Of a DNA stretch of 64,000 bases, positions 35,441-44,730 are shown piece by piece. The translations under genes and the position numbers were made by a program. The stretch comes from Paracoccus saliphilus. Lineage in GTDB: Bacteria; Pseudomonadota; Alphaproteobacteria; Rhodobacterales; Rhodobacteraceae. The notes under the pieces were generated by a model that was not told the DNA's origin, searched no databases, and was given only the letters and a program-made list of their open reading frames with translations. Each line of letters starts with the position of its first letter. Positions within the stretch are counted from its first letter, which is position 1. The DNA lies in the NCBI GenBank assembly GCA_003255745.1, contig KZ836026.1:45689-109688 (forward strand), given 5' to 3'.

Positions 35441-36544
35441 TCACTCCACGATCAGGTCCGCATGCAGCGCGCCCGCCGAATGGATCGACTTCAGGATGTC
35501 TATCATGTCGCGTGGGCGTACCCCCAAGGCGTTCAGCCCGTCCACCAGATCGCTGAGGTTGGTTTCCCCCGCGACTTCGGCAAAGCCTATGCCAGGTTCC
35601 TGGCGCAGCTCGACCGCCGTCCGAGGCACGGTCACGGTTTCTCCCTGCGCAAAGGGGTTGGGCTGAGACACCACCGGCGCCTCGCTGACCCGCAGGGTCA
35701 GATTGCCCTGCGACACGGCCACCCGCGAGATGCGGACCCGCTCGCCCACGACGATCGTGCCCGACTTGTGGTCGATCACGACCTTGGCACGGTCTTCTGG
35801 CTCGATCAGCAGGTTCTCGATCCGGCCAACGACGCGGGCGGGGTTGACGTCCCCCAGGCCGCGAAAATTCACTACCACCGTGCCGCTGTCCAAGGTCACG
35901 GCCAGCTGCCGGTTGAAGTCGTTGTTGATGGCGTCCTCGATCCGCGTGGCGGTGGTGAAATCGGCATTGCGCAACGCAATCCGGATCGTGTCGATGCTGG
36001 CAAAATCGAACTCGACCTCGCGTTCGACCCGGGCACCCACGGGAATGCTGCCCGTCGTCGGCACGCCCTCGACCACACGGGCGGCATCCCCAGCGGCAGC
36101 CGCACCCCCGGCAATGATCGAACCCTGCGCCACGGCATAGATGTTGCCGTCCGCTGCCTTCAGCGGCGTCATTACCAGCGTCCCGCCCAACAGGCTCTTG
36201 GCATCCCCGATGGCTGACACATTGACATCGATCCGGCTTCCCGATCGCGCAAATGGCGGCAGCGTGGCCGTGACGATCACCGCCGCAACGTTCTTTGAGC
36301 GCAGCGCGTCATCCGTCACGTTCACACCCAGCCGCTCCAGCAGGCCCGCCAGCATTTCTTCGGTGAAAGGCGCATTGCGCATCCCGTCGCCCGAACCGTC
36401 AAGGCCCACCACCAGGCCATAGCCCACCAGGTCATTCCCCCGAACCCCGTCGAAGTCGGCCAGGTCCTTCACGCGGACAGGTACGGCCAAGGCTGCGAGC
36501 GCGCAGCAAAACCAAAGGATCAGTGCTGAAAGGAACCGTGTCAC
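35441..36544 (-). CDS. flgI: Flagellar P-ring protein FlgI
   Basis: 367 residues. Signal peptide ending near ALAALA, then VRVKDLADFDGVRGNDLVGY and the C-terminal DLVDGLNALGVRPRDMIDIL. Forms the periplasmic P ring. Last gene of flgE-flgK-flgL-flgI; its ATG overlaps the flgL stop (ATGA). Confidence 0.96.
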   Translation of the reverse strand: MTRFLSALILWFCCALAALAVPVRVKDLADFDGVRGNDLVGYGLVVGLDGSGDGMRNAPFTEEMLAGLLERLGVNVTDDALRSKNVAAVIVTATLPPFARSGSRIDVNVSAIGDAKSLLGGTLVMTPLKAADGNIYAVAQGSIIAGGAAAAGDAARVVEGVPTTGSIPVGARVEREVEFDFASIDTIRIALRNADFTTATRIEDAINNDFNRQLAVTLDSGTVVVNFRGLGDVNPARVVGRIENLLIEPEDRAKVVIDHKSGTIVVGERVRISRVAVSQGNLTLRVSEAPVVSQPNPFAQGETVTVPRTAVELRQEPGIGFAEVAGETNLSDLVDGLNALGVRPRDMIDILKSIHSAGALHADLIVE

Positions 36545-37557
36545 CGCAGGTAATCCACCAGTTTGAGTTTCGACAGCCGCGCGGTCACCGCATAAAGTGA
36601 CTCAAGCTGCGTCTGCACCTCGGTCAACGCGGCGGCGGTTTCAAAGGGATCGGCCCGACGGATGTCGTTACGCGACCGTTCCAACGTGTCTAAGGCCGCC
36701 GCGTTTGCGCTCTGGGCGCGGTCGATGACCTGCTGCCCCAAGCCGATGCGCCCCATTTCGCCCAGAAGGGCGGTGTCGGCATCAATCAGGCGCCGGCCCG
36801 CTTGGACAGTCAGCTGGCGGCTCTCGACCGGGTTGCCCGCCAGCACGCCCCGATCCAGGATTGCGGCCGTCGCCAGCCCCTTCAGCAGGTCTCGCACGGC
36901 AGGCGCGGCCGCCGTGGTGGTGATCTCCACGGCAATCCCCTCTCCGACCGGAATGCGTTGCCCGGCGCCCAGCGTCCCGTGATAAGCCACGTCCACGAAC
37001 CCGCCCGACCCCTGCGGCGCGTCGAACCAGTCCGAGATTGCCTGCGCGACGTCGGAGGCGCTTGTCAGTCCAGTCGTGGCAACTTGCAGCGCATCCAGGA
37101 TCTCGGCTCCGCCGGACAGGGGGGCCACATCGCTGGCCTGTCCGGACAAAAGAAAACGATTGCTGTTCGTGCCGTTCAGGCGCTGGATGACGGCGTCGAA
37201 AGTCTGGGCGACCTCGGTCGCGCGGGTGCCCAAATCGACGCCGGCCCCGGCAAAGGGATCACTGGCCAATGCAATGCCCAACCCGCCGATGGTCACCCGC
37301 ACCGCGTCAAACAGATCCTGCACCCCCTGCAACTGGTTGGCAGCCTCGGCTCCGTTGCGCTGCAGTTGCCGGGTCGTGCCCAGGCGGCCTTCAATCTCGT
37401 TTAGCGCCCTGGTATTGCCTTGCAGGCGCATGCCCAGATCGGCGACCTCGCCCGAGGAGACTTCCTTGGTCAGGGTCGTCAGCGTCGTCTTGAGCCGGTT
37501 CGAGGCGACATGCAGCGCAAAGGCGCGGGCTTGGTCGCCGATACTGTTCACGCTCAT
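36541..37557 (-). CDS. flgL: Flagellar hook-filament junction protein FlgL
   Basis: 338 residues with flagellin-like N- and C-terminal helical ends (LTTLTKEVSSGEVADLGMRL; C-terminus ALTEVQTQLESLYAVTARLS). Joins hook and filament together with FlgK. It begins 3 nt after the flgK stop. Confidence 0.9.
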   Translation of the reverse strand: MSVNSIGDQARAFALHVASNRLKTTLTTLTKEVSSGEVADLGMRLQGNTRALNEIEGRLGTTRQLQRNGAEAANQLQGVQDLFDAVRVTIGGLGIALASDPFAGAGVDLGTRATEVAQTFDAVIQRLNGTNSNRFLLSGQASDVAPLSGGAEILDALQVATTGLTSASDVAQAISDWFDAPQGSGGFVDVAYHGTLGAGQRIPVGEGIAVEITTTAAAPAVRDLLKGLATAAILDRGVLAGNPVESRQLTVQAGRRLIDADTALLGEMGRIGLGQQVIDRAQSANAAALDTLERSRNDIRRADPFETAAALTEVQTQLESLYAVTARLSKLKLVDYLR

Positions 37558-37560
37558 GGG

Positions 37561-39006
37561 TCACATCCTCAGGATCTGGTTGATCATCTCATCCACGGCG
37601 CGCAGCACGCGGGCATTGGCGGCATAAGCCTGCTCGTATTGCAGCAGGCGCTGCATCTCTGCATCGCTGTCCACACCGCCAGCCATCAGGCTGGAGGTGA
37701 TCGTGGAATGGCGGGTGCTGCGCACCGCAAGGTCTGCCTGTCCCTCGACCCGCCGCGCAGACACCCGCGCTTCGACAGTCCCGAAGCGGTTGGCCATCGT
37801 GCCGTTGCCTTCGAACCCGCTGCCGGGCTGGGGAGGCCGGACGGCCTCCAGCGCGTCCAGCAGCCCGTTCAGCACCGCCGTCTGGCCGACAGGGTCGGGC
37901 GAAGACGCCTGCAGCCCTGCGCGGATGCGCCAAAGCGCGCCCCCTTGTGCAGGGTCGGCGGCCGCATTCACGACCAGCCGTCCGGCCAAGCCCGGCAGGT
38001 CGGCCGCAGTCGCACGCGCGCCACGATCAGTGAACAACCCTGCATCCGTGGCCGCAAGACTGGGATCGACGCCGGGATCCGCCAAGCGCTGGTGCAGATC
38101 GAAAGCCATTGCGTCCAGTTCAGCCTGCAACGCCGGGGCAAGCTTATCGCGGATGGCGAAGTTCGCCGCCAGCGAGCCGCCCGCAAACAACCTCATCTGC
38201 CCCGCCGACAACGGTGCGCCATTCAGCGTCAGCAGCTGCAGCGGCGCGCCCAGCGTCTGATCGGCTGTCACATGCGGCGCACCCTGAAAGCCCATTCGGG
38301 CGGGCAGGCTTCCATCCAGAAGCACCCCGCCTTCGGAGGTGAACAGCGCCACCTTCCCGGCCTCGCGCTGGACCTCCTGCACGGGAACGATGCCTGCAAT
38401 ACGATCGATGACCTGCTGCCGTTCGTCGATCAGGGGTGTGGCATCCTTTCCATCCGCATCCAGGATCGAGATACGGGCATTCAGATAGGCCACGCGCTCC
38501 AGCGATGCGTTCAGCACCGCGACATCCGAAGCAATGTCCTGCTGCGCCACGCCCCGTGCCGCCTGCACCGCCTCCGAGGCGGCATTCAGCCGGCCCGCCA
38601 ATGCAGCCGCACCGGCCACCACTTGCGCCAGGCGAATCTCGTCATCCGGACGGACGGCAGCAGCGCCAAGCGCGGTTCGAAACCCGGTCAGGGCGGTGCT
38701 GAGCGCTTCACCGCTGCCGGGAAGACCGATCACCCCTTCCATCCGCGTCAGGAAGGCGTTCCGCGTGGTCGCCTCGCCCAGTGATGAGGCGGACAGGCGC
38801 GATTCGGACAGCAGGCTGGCATTGACGATCCGCGCGAGGCCGTCGATGCGCACCCCGCCCCCCACGGACTGCGACGCAACCACCACCTCCCGGCGGGCAT
38901 AACCCGGCGTCATCACGTTGGCCAGATTTGCGGCCACCGTCTCGGTGCCGCGGGCGGTGGCGGTCAGTCCCGACATCGCATTTGTGATCGCCTTGGCAAT
39001 GCTCAT
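37561..39006 (-). CDS. flgK: Flagellar hook-associated protein FlgK
   Basis: 481 residues. N-terminal ETVAANLANVMTPGYARREV motif and C-terminal LLQYEQAYAANARVLRAVDE typical of FlgK. A strong AGGGAGGA precedes the ATG, 26 nt after the flgE stop codon. Confidence 0.94.
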   Translation of the reverse strand: MSIAKAITNAMSGLTATARGTETVAANLANVMTPGYARREVVVASQSVGGGVRIDGLARIVNASLLSESRLSASSLGEATTRNAFLTRMEGVIGLPGSGEALSTALTGFRTALGAAAVRPDDEIRLAQVVAGAAALAGRLNAASEAVQAARGVAQQDIASDVAVLNASLERVAYLNARISILDADGKDATPLIDERQQVIDRIAGIVPVQEVQREAGKVALFTSEGGVLLDGSLPARMGFQGAPHVTADQTLGAPLQLLTLNGAPLSAGQMRLFAGGSLAANFAIRDKLAPALQAELDAMAFDLHQRLADPGVDPSLAATDAGLFTDRGARATAADLPGLAGRLVVNAAADPAQGGALWRIRAGLQASSPDPVGQTAVLNGLLDALEAVRPPQPGSGFEGNGTMANRFGTVEARVSARRVEGQADLAVRSTRHSTITSSLMAGGVDSDAEMQRLLQYEQAYAANARVLRAVDEMINQILRM

Positions 39007-39032
39007 TCACGTCCTCCCTGGCGGCGATGGCG

Positions 39033-40334
39033 TCAGCGCTTGATGTTGGTGGTTTCCTGCAGCATCTCGTCGACGGTCTGGATGATCTTCGCGTTCGACG
39101 AATAGGCCCGCTGGGTGGTGATCAGGTGGGTCAGCTCCTGCGCGACATCGGTGGTCGATGCCTCGCGGGCATAACCAGCGATGGCGCCCGTGGGGCCGTC
39201 GCCGGCATCCCACAGGAAGAAGGCGCCCGATTTGGTCGAGGTCTTGAAGGCCTGACCCTCGACGGGTTCGAGACCATTGGGATTGGGAACGTCAACGACC
39301 GGGATCTTGTACAGCGTCTTGACGAAGCCCGTGTCATAGGTCGCCTTGAGGTGGCCTTGGGCATCGACCTCAACCGTGACCAGCTGCCCCACCGGAGAGC
39401 CGTTCTTGGTTATGTTTGACGGTGCGAAGCTGGCCGCCAGTTGCTTCAGCCCTGTCGCGCCGCCCGGCGTGCCGATGAACAGCTGCATGTCGCCGCCCCC
39501 CACGTCCAGCGGGATCGAGCCCGTAACGGGATCATAGGGGTCGCCGGTCAGAGGGGTGACGGTGGCGATGCCGCCCCCCGCCCCCTGGCTGTCGTCAAAG
39601 CTGATCTGCATGGAAGAGATCATCGCATTGGCCGAGGCAGAGTCGCGGATCTCGACCAGCCAGGTGTTTGACATGCCGTTCGGGTCGCTGGTGTCCGGGG
39701 TGAAGGTGATGTCGAGCGATTCGGAAGTCCCCAGATTGCCGAAATACTCGATCCGCAGCGGCAGCGGCGCACCGCTGGCCCCGGGCAGCGTGTCCGTGGC
39801 CGGCAGGTTGGCGCCCAGAGAGATCTGCGTGGTGGGGTCGCTGACGGGTCGGCTCGTCTCGATCCGGATGGGCTGAAGGGCGCTGCTGGTGTCGCGCGAT
39901 ACCAGTGCCGTGGCCCCTTCGGCATCGGTGGGCCAGCCCATCAGCACAAGACCGCTTTCGGTGCGCAGGATGCCCTGCGCGTCTGCCCGGAATGAACCCG
40001 TGCGCGTCATCAGCAGCGAAGGCTGCCCCCCGTTTGCCACATCGTTGAGGGGCGTCACAGGCAGCATCCCGCTTCCGGTCATGGCCAGGTCCAGCGGGTT
40101 CGAGGTGGTGACGATCGCCCCCTCCTGCGCGATCGCGCGCTGCGTCGAGGCACGCACCCCGCCCGCCGTGTAAAGTCCCGCCCCACTGCTGACGACCATC
40201 GAGTTGAACTCGGTTTCAGCCCGCTTGTAGCCGAAGGTCGAGGCGTTCGCGATATTGTCCGAGATCGTGCCGAGGCGCGAGGAATTTGCCGCCAGGCCGG
40301 CAACGCCGGCATTCATCGCCGAGGAAATGGACAT
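39033..40334 (-). CDS. flgE: Flagellar hook protein FlgE
   Basis: 433 residues starting MSISSAMNAGVAGLAANSSR with ISDNIANASTFGYKRAETEF and C-terminal LITTQRAYSSNAKIIQTVDE. Polymerises into the hook. The ATG at 40334 is preceded by AAGGG; the open frame extends to 40370. A CtrA-like site and one GANTC lie between it and motB. Confidence 0.95.
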   Translation of the reverse strand: MSISSAMNAGVAGLAANSSRLGTISDNIANASTFGYKRAETEFNSMVVSSGAGLYTAGGVRASTQRAIAQEGAIVTTSNPLDLAMTGSGMLPVTPLNDVANGGQPSLLMTRTGSFRADAQGILRTESGLVLMGWPTDAEGATALVSRDTSSALQPIRIETSRPVSDPTTQISLGANLPATDTLPGASGAPLPLRIEYFGNLGTSESLDITFTPDTSDPNGMSNTWLVEIRDSASANAMISSMQISFDDSQGAGGGIATVTPLTGDPYDPVTGSIPLDVGGGDMQLFIGTPGGATGLKQLAASFAPSNITKNGSPVGQLVTVEVDAQGHLKATYDTGFVKTLYKIPVVDVPNPNGLEPVEGQAFKTSTKSGAFFLWDAGDGPTGAIAGYAREASTTDVAQELTHLITTQRAYSSNAKIIQTVDEMLQETTNIKR

Positions 40335-40384
40335 GGACAGATACCCTTGTGATTCAGTCTTGTCCGTCACCCTGGGCGAGAGAA

Positions 40385-40400
40385 CTTAAGATAAGGCTAA
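40385..40400 (-). promoter_or_regulatory. CtrA-like site upstream of flgE
   Basis: On the minus strand TTAG-N7-TTAAG, seven of nine matches to TTAA-N7-TTAAC, about 50-66 bp upstream of the flgE ATG. A GANTC (40351-40355) lies between it and the ATG. Confidence 0.42.
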
Positions 40401-40409
40401 TTCCGCCCG

Positions 40410-41186
40410 CTACCTCAGTAAAATCAGCTCAATCCGGTTGTTGCGCGGGTCCATCGGGTTGTTGTGGCGGTTCTTGCGGTCGGCATGGCCGCTGACGCGC
40501 TGCACGCGGCCGGCGTCCAGATCCGCCCGTTCCAGCAGGTTGCGCAGCGTGTGCGCCCTTGCGTCAGACAGCGCCCAGACCGGGGATGTCACCAGCGTTT
40601 CGGGATAGGCGCGCACATGCCCCGCGATTGCCACTCCGTTACGGACGTGGCCGATCACGCGCGCGATGATGCCCGCCAGTTCGGTCAAGGCGGGCTGGGG
40701 CTGGGCCGTGTCCTCAACGAACAGTGGGGCGTCAGTCAGGTCGTTCAACTCGATCACCAGCCCTTCGTCGGTCATGCGGGTCACCACATGTTTCAGAAGG
40801 TTGGTCAGCTGCATCGATTCCGCGCCCGTGCCGGTCAGACTGTCCTGAATCGCCTTGGCGACCTGGTCGAAGTCGCCGGCCTTGTCGCTGTCGGGCAAGG
40901 GCGCTTCGATTGCATGCCGGATGCCCTCCTCGACACCGTCGCCGGACACCCCGCTGCCCGAACCGGGCGTGCGCACCATCGTCGGCGCGAAATATTGCGC
41001 CAGCCCGCTGCGCTGCTCCTCGTTCGTGGCGCTCAAGAGCCACATCAACAGGAAGAAGGCCATCATCGCGGTCACGAAATCCGCATAGGCGACCTTCCAG
41101 GCGCCGCCGTGATGGCCGCCTTCGCTTGCGCCCTCGACCCGCCTGATGATGATCGAAGGCCGATCAGAGCCCTTGCCCGCAGCCAT
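40410..41186 (-). CDS. motB: Flagellar stator protein MotB
   Basis: 258 residues. The single transmembrane helix AYADFVTAMMAFFLLMWLLS contains the ion-conducting Asp. A C-terminal OmpA-like peptidoglycan-binding domain (SDARAHTLRNLL, RVQRVSGHADRKNRHNNPMD) follows. MotA is not adjacent, so the stator partner lies elsewhere. Own promoter likely: a CtrA-like site lies 48-63 bp upstream. Confidence 0.93.
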   Translation of the reverse strand: MAAGKGSDRPSIIIRRVEGASEGGHHGGAWKVAYADFVTAMMAFFLLMWLLSATNEEQRSGLAQYFAPTMVRTPGSGSGVSGDGVEEGIRHAIEAPLPDSDKAGDFDQVAKAIQDSLTGTGAESMQLTNLLKHVVTRMTDEGLVIELNDLTDAPLFVEDTAQPQPALTELAGIIARVIGHVRNGVAIAGHVRAYPETLVTSPVWALSDARAHTLRNLLERADLDAGRVQRVSGHADRKNRHNNPMDPRNNRIELILLR

Positions 41187-41233
41187 GGTGATACCCCGTT
41201 GTCCAGTCAGGCCTCACTGTCGCTCCGGGCGTG

Positions 41234-41249
41234 GTTACAGACAAGTTAA
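41234..41249 (-). promoter_or_regulatory. CtrA-like site upstream of motB
   Basis: On the minus strand TTAA-N7-GTAAC, eight of nine matches to the CtrA consensus; 48-63 bp upstream of the motB ATG and just after the stop of the PaaK-like gene. Confidence 0.55.
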
Positions 41250-41285
41250 CCGATCAAATGCACTGCATTCCGTGCACTTTCGCGA

Positions 41286-42503
41286 TCAGTCATAGCTGCG
41301 GCGGTCCTCGATGACCTTGCCGTCATTGGGCAGGCTGCCGACGGGCACCAGCTGCACCTCGCCCTTCAGCTTCAGCGTGTCCATGACGGACGCCAGATAG
41401 ATCCCGTTATCGCCCGAAGCTGTCTCCAGTTGCACGGTCATCACGTCCATCTCGCCCTGGCGGTCGGCAATGACCCGCGCCCGCGCCACGTCGGGATGGC
41501 GCGACACCAGCGCCGCGACCTGCTCGGGGCGCACGAACATGCCCTTGATCTTGGTGGTCTGGTCGGCCCGCCCCATCCAGCCCCTGATGCGCATGTTGGT
41601 GCGGCCGCAGGGGCTTGCGCCGGGCAGGACGGCCGACAGGTCGCCGGTCGCGAAACGCACAAGCGGATAGTCGGGGTTCAGCGTGGTCACCAGCACCTCG
41701 CCCACCTCGCCCTCGGGGACCGGGGCGCCAGTGCCGGGGCGGACGATTTCGACGATCACGCCCTCGTCCACAATCATTCCCTCCAGCGCATCGCTTTCAT
41801 AGGCGATGTTGCCCAGATCGGCGGTCGCATAGCATTGCCGCGTGACAATCCCCCGGTCGGCGTAAAGCTGGCGCAGCGACGGAAACAGCGCGCCCCCACC
41901 GACCACTGCCTTGGTAAAGCCCAGTCGTTCGCCCATCTCATCGGCGCGGTCCAGGATCACCTTCAGGAAATCCGGCGTGCCCGCATAGCAGGTCGTGCCG
42001 ATATCGACGGCGGCACGGACCTGCAACTCGGTCTGGCCGGTGCCAGCTGGCAGCACGGCGGCATCAACTGCCCGCGCCCCTGATTCGAACATCATCCCGG
42101 CAGGCGTGAGGTGATAGCCGAAGCAGTTCTGCACGATATCCCCCCGCCCCACGCCCGAAGCATGCAGGAACCGCCCCAAGCGCCACCAGTCGCCGTCGCG
42201 GCGCCCGGGTTCGTAGATCGGGCCGGGGCTTTGAAAGACATGGTCGAACTCGGTCGCCAGGCGGGTGGTATAGCCGCCAAAGGGCGGAGATTTTCGCTGC
42301 GCCTCGGACAGCTCGGCCTTGCGGATCACCGGCAGTCGGGCCAGGGCGGCGCGGTCGGTCACTTTCGCCGGGTCCACGTCGCGCAGCAGCCGGGCCAGCG
42401 CCGGGGCGGTCCGGGCACGGGTAAGTGCGGCCGGCAAGGCGGATGCCAGCGCCTTGTCCCGTGCGGCGGGGTCACGGGTTTCCAAGTCGTCGTAATGTGC
42501 CAT
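41286..42503 (-). CDS. Phenylacetate-CoA ligase-like protein (degenerate P-loop)
   Basis: 405 residues, PaaK fold. Recognisable segments are YATADLGNIAYESDALEG, VLVTTLNPDYPLVRFATGDL, GRADQTTKIKGMFVRPEQV and a C-terminal GEVQLVPVGSLPNDGKVIED. The ATP-phosphate loop (SSGTTGKP in PaaK) reads QSPGPIYEPGRRDGD, so normal adenylation is uncertain. It is the last gene of the liv cluster, 10 nt from livF. It may activate or bind the imported aromatic or hydrophobic acid (inferred). Confidence 0.82.
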   Translation of the reverse strand: MAHYDDLETRDPAARDKALASALPAALTRARTAPALARLLRDVDPAKVTDRAALARLPVIRKAELSEAQRKSPPFGGYTTRLATEFDHVFQSPGPIYEPGRRDGDWWRLGRFLHASGVGRGDIVQNCFGYHLTPAGMMFESGARAVDAAVLPAGTGQTELQVRAAVDIGTTCYAGTPDFLKVILDRADEMGERLGFTKAVVGGGALFPSLRQLYADRGIVTRQCYATADLGNIAYESDALEGMIVDEGVIVEIVRPGTGAPVPEGEVGEVLVTTLNPDYPLVRFATGDLSAVLPGASPCGRTNMRIRGWMGRADQTTKIKGMFVRPEQVAALVSRHPDVARARVIADRQGEMDVMTVQLETASGDNGIYLASVMDTLKLKGEVQLVPVGSLPNDGKVIEDRRSYD

Positions 42504-42513
42504 GATACCTTCC

Positions 42514-43335
42514 TCAGGCCAGCCAGCGCTTGCGCCGGCGATAGCTGCGCACGTCGCGGAACGACTTTCGCCCCTCGTCCGACATGCCCAAGTAGAATTC
42601 CTTGACGTCCGGATTCTCGCGCAGCTGCGCGGCCGGCCCCTCCATCACGACGCGACCGTTTTCCAGGATATAGCCCTGATGTGCGTATCGCAGCGCGACG
42701 TTGGTGTTCTGCTCTGCCAGAAGAAAGGTCACGCCCTCGCCCTCGTTCACGGCCTTCACGATCTGGAAGATCTGCTCGACCAGCTGCGGGGCCAGGCCCA
42801 TCGACGGTTCGTCCAGCAGGATCATCTCGGGGCGCGACATCAGCGCGCGGCCCATCGCGGTCATCTGCTGTTCGCCGCCCGAGGTATAGCCCGCCTGGCT
42901 TTTGCGCCGCTCGCGCAGGCGCGGGAAGTAATCATAGACCATCTCCAGGTCGCGCTTGATCGCGGCCTGCCCGTCGCGGCGGGTATAAGCGCCGGTCAGC
43001 AGGTTCTCCTCGACCGTCAGATGCTCAAAGCAGTGGCGGCCCTCCATCACCTGGATGATGCCGCGGCTGACCAGCGCCGCAGGGTTCGACCCGGCCACGT
43101 TCTCTCCGCGATAGGTGATGCTGCCCTTGGTCACCTCGCCCCGCTCGCTAGCCAGCAGGTTCGAGATGGCCTTCAGCGTCGTCGTCTTGCCCGCCCCGTT
43201 GCCCCCCAGCAGCGCGGTGATGCCGCCCTTGGGCACGGTCAGGCTGACGCCCTTCAGGACCAGGATCACGTGGTTGTAGATCACCTCGATATTGTTGACG
43301 TCCAGCAGCGTCTCGCGGTTCTCGGCATCGAACAT
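42514..43335 (-). CDS. livF: Branched-chain/hydrophobic solute ABC transporter ATPase LivF
   Basis: 273 residues. Walker A GGNGAGKTTTLKAISNL, signature YTSGGEQQMTAMGRALM, Walker B PEMILLDEPSMGLAPQLVEQ. LivF-type ATPase of the HAAT family. The ATG at 43335 has GGGGGGA upstream. It follows livK after a strong hairpin. Confidence 0.94.
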   Translation of the reverse strand: MFDAENRETLLDVNNIEVIYNHVILVLKGVSLTVPKGGITALLGGNGAGKTTTLKAISNLLASERGEVTKGSITYRGENVAGSNPAALVSRGIIQVMEGRHCFEHLTVEENLLTGAYTRRDGQAAIKRDLEMVYDYFPRLRERRKSQAGYTSGGEQQMTAMGRALMSRPEMILLDEPSMGLAPQLVEQIFQIVKAVNEGEGVTFLLAEQNTNVALRYAHQGYILENGRVVMEGPAAQLRENPDVKEFYLGMSDEGRKSFRDVRSYRRRKRWLA

Positions 43336-43359
43336 GGGCGTCCCCCCTGGTTTCACGGA

Positions 43360-43384
43360 CCGGCGGCGGAACACCCGCCGCCGG
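43360..43384 (-). terminator. Strong hairpin between livK and livF
   Basis: Perfect 10-bp stem CCGGCGGCGG / CCGCCGCCGG with a 5-nt loop, 25 nt before the livF start and just after the livK stop. No U-tract. Probably an mRNA-stabilising or partial attenuator structure that raises binding-protein expression. Confidence 0.6.
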
Positions 43385-43393
43385 CCTTGATCA

Positions 43394-44677
43394 TCAGTTG
43401 CAGCGCGGCGTCAGGCCGGCTTCCTGGGCATAGGCGGCGCTGTCGGCCTTGATCAGCGGATCAAGGATCTCGGCGTCCGGCTCGATGAAATCGGTGATCA
43501 GGTTCCACTTGCCCTCCGACGCGTTCCATTGCTGGATGCGCGCCAGGCCGTCGCCGCCGTGGTTCTCGCAGGACAGGCTGATCGGCTGGCCGAAATCGGG
43601 CAGGCCCAGCTCTTCCATGCGTTCGGCGGTGATCTCCAGCGCCTCGAAACCGTCGCGCATCTGGGCCGCGGTGATCTCGGAGGTGCCGGCCAGTTCCTGC
43701 GCCTTGCGGATCGCCTCGGCGATCACAAGGGCCGCATAGGCGCCGCGCGAATACAGCACCGTTCCCGTCTGGTCGCCCGCACCCGCCGCCTTGCCGGCGT
43801 CATAGACATGCGTCTTGAGGTCCTCATACAGCGGATAGTCCTGGCCGACGCCGTGGAAGGTCAGGGCCTTGTAGCCGTCGGCCCCTGCACCCGCCGGGCG
43901 CACGTCGTTCTCCGATCCCGACCACCAGATGCCGATGAACTTGTCCATCGGGAAGCGGATGTTCACGGCCTCCTGCAGGGCTACCTGGTTCATCACGCCC
44001 CAGGCATACATGATGACGTAGTCGGGCTTTTCGCGGCGGATCTGCAGCCATTGCGACTTCTGCTCCTGGCCCGGTGCATCGACCGGCAGCAAGGTTAGCT
44101 CGAAGCCGTGCTTTTCCGACAACTCCTCCAGCGTGCGGATCGGCTCCTTGCCATAGGCGCTGTTGTGATAGACCAGCGCGATCTTCTTGCCCGACAGATC
44201 GCCGCCCTCCTGGTCCAGGATGTGCTTGACCGCGACCGAGGCGCCGTCCCAGTAGTTCGCAGGCGCGTTGAACACCCATTCAAAGACCGAGCCGTCCTTG
44301 GCTGAGGTTCGGCCATAGCCGGGCGTGTAGAGCGGGATGCCGTCCACGCCGATCTTCGGGATCAGCTGATAGGTGATGCCTGTGGACAGCGGGTTCAGCA
44401 CCAGCGGGTTCTGGGACTTCAGCGCCTCGTAGCATTCGACGCCCTTTTCGGTGTTGTAGGCCGTCTCGCATTCGGGGACCTGGATCAGCTGGCCGCCGAT
44501 GCCGCCGTCACGCTCGTTCAGCAGCGTGAAGTAATCGGCGAACCCGTCCGCATAGGGGATGCCGTTGGCCGCATAGGGGCCGGTCCGGTAGGACATGTTC
44601 GGCACGACCAGGTCGGCCATTGCGGGTGCGGCAGCCATGACGGCGGCCGCGACCAGGGCGGGGAATGTCAGTTTCAT
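43394..44677 (-). CDS. livK: ABC transporter substrate-binding protein (LivK-like)
   Basis: 427 residues, long for LivK (about 370). The signal peptide is MKLTFPALVAAAVMAAAPAM. Periplasmic binding fold type I, with GIPYADGFADYFTLLNERDG, QLIQVPECETAYNTEKGVEC and KKIALVYHNSAYGKEPIRTL. The extra Cys pairs and length match the subgroup found with acyl-CoA ligases rather than amino-acid importers. Ligand unknown. The ATG at 44677 has GGAGA upstream. Confidence 0.9.
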   Translation of the reverse strand: MKLTFPALVAAAVMAAAPAMADLVVPNMSYRTGPYAANGIPYADGFADYFTLLNERDGGIGGQLIQVPECETAYNTEKGVECYEALKSQNPLVLNPLSTGITYQLIPKIGVDGIPLYTPGYGRTSAKDGSVFEWVFNAPANYWDGASVAVKHILDQEGGDLSGKKIALVYHNSAYGKEPIRTLEELSEKHGFELTLLPVDAPGQEQKSQWLQIRREKPDYVIMYAWGVMNQVALQEAVNIRFPMDKFIGIWWSGSENDVRPAGAGADGYKALTFHGVGQDYPLYEDLKTHVYDAGKAAGAGDQTGTVLYSRGAYAALVIAEAIRKAQELAGTSEITAAQMRDGFEALEITAERMEELGLPDFGQPISLSCENHGGDGLARIQQWNASEGKWNLITDFIEPDAEILDPLIKADSAAYAQEAGLTPRCN

Positions 44678-44730
44678 GCAGGGTCTCCTCCCAGAGATGT
44701 TGCGCCGGTTGCCCGGTTCTTGCAGTGAAC

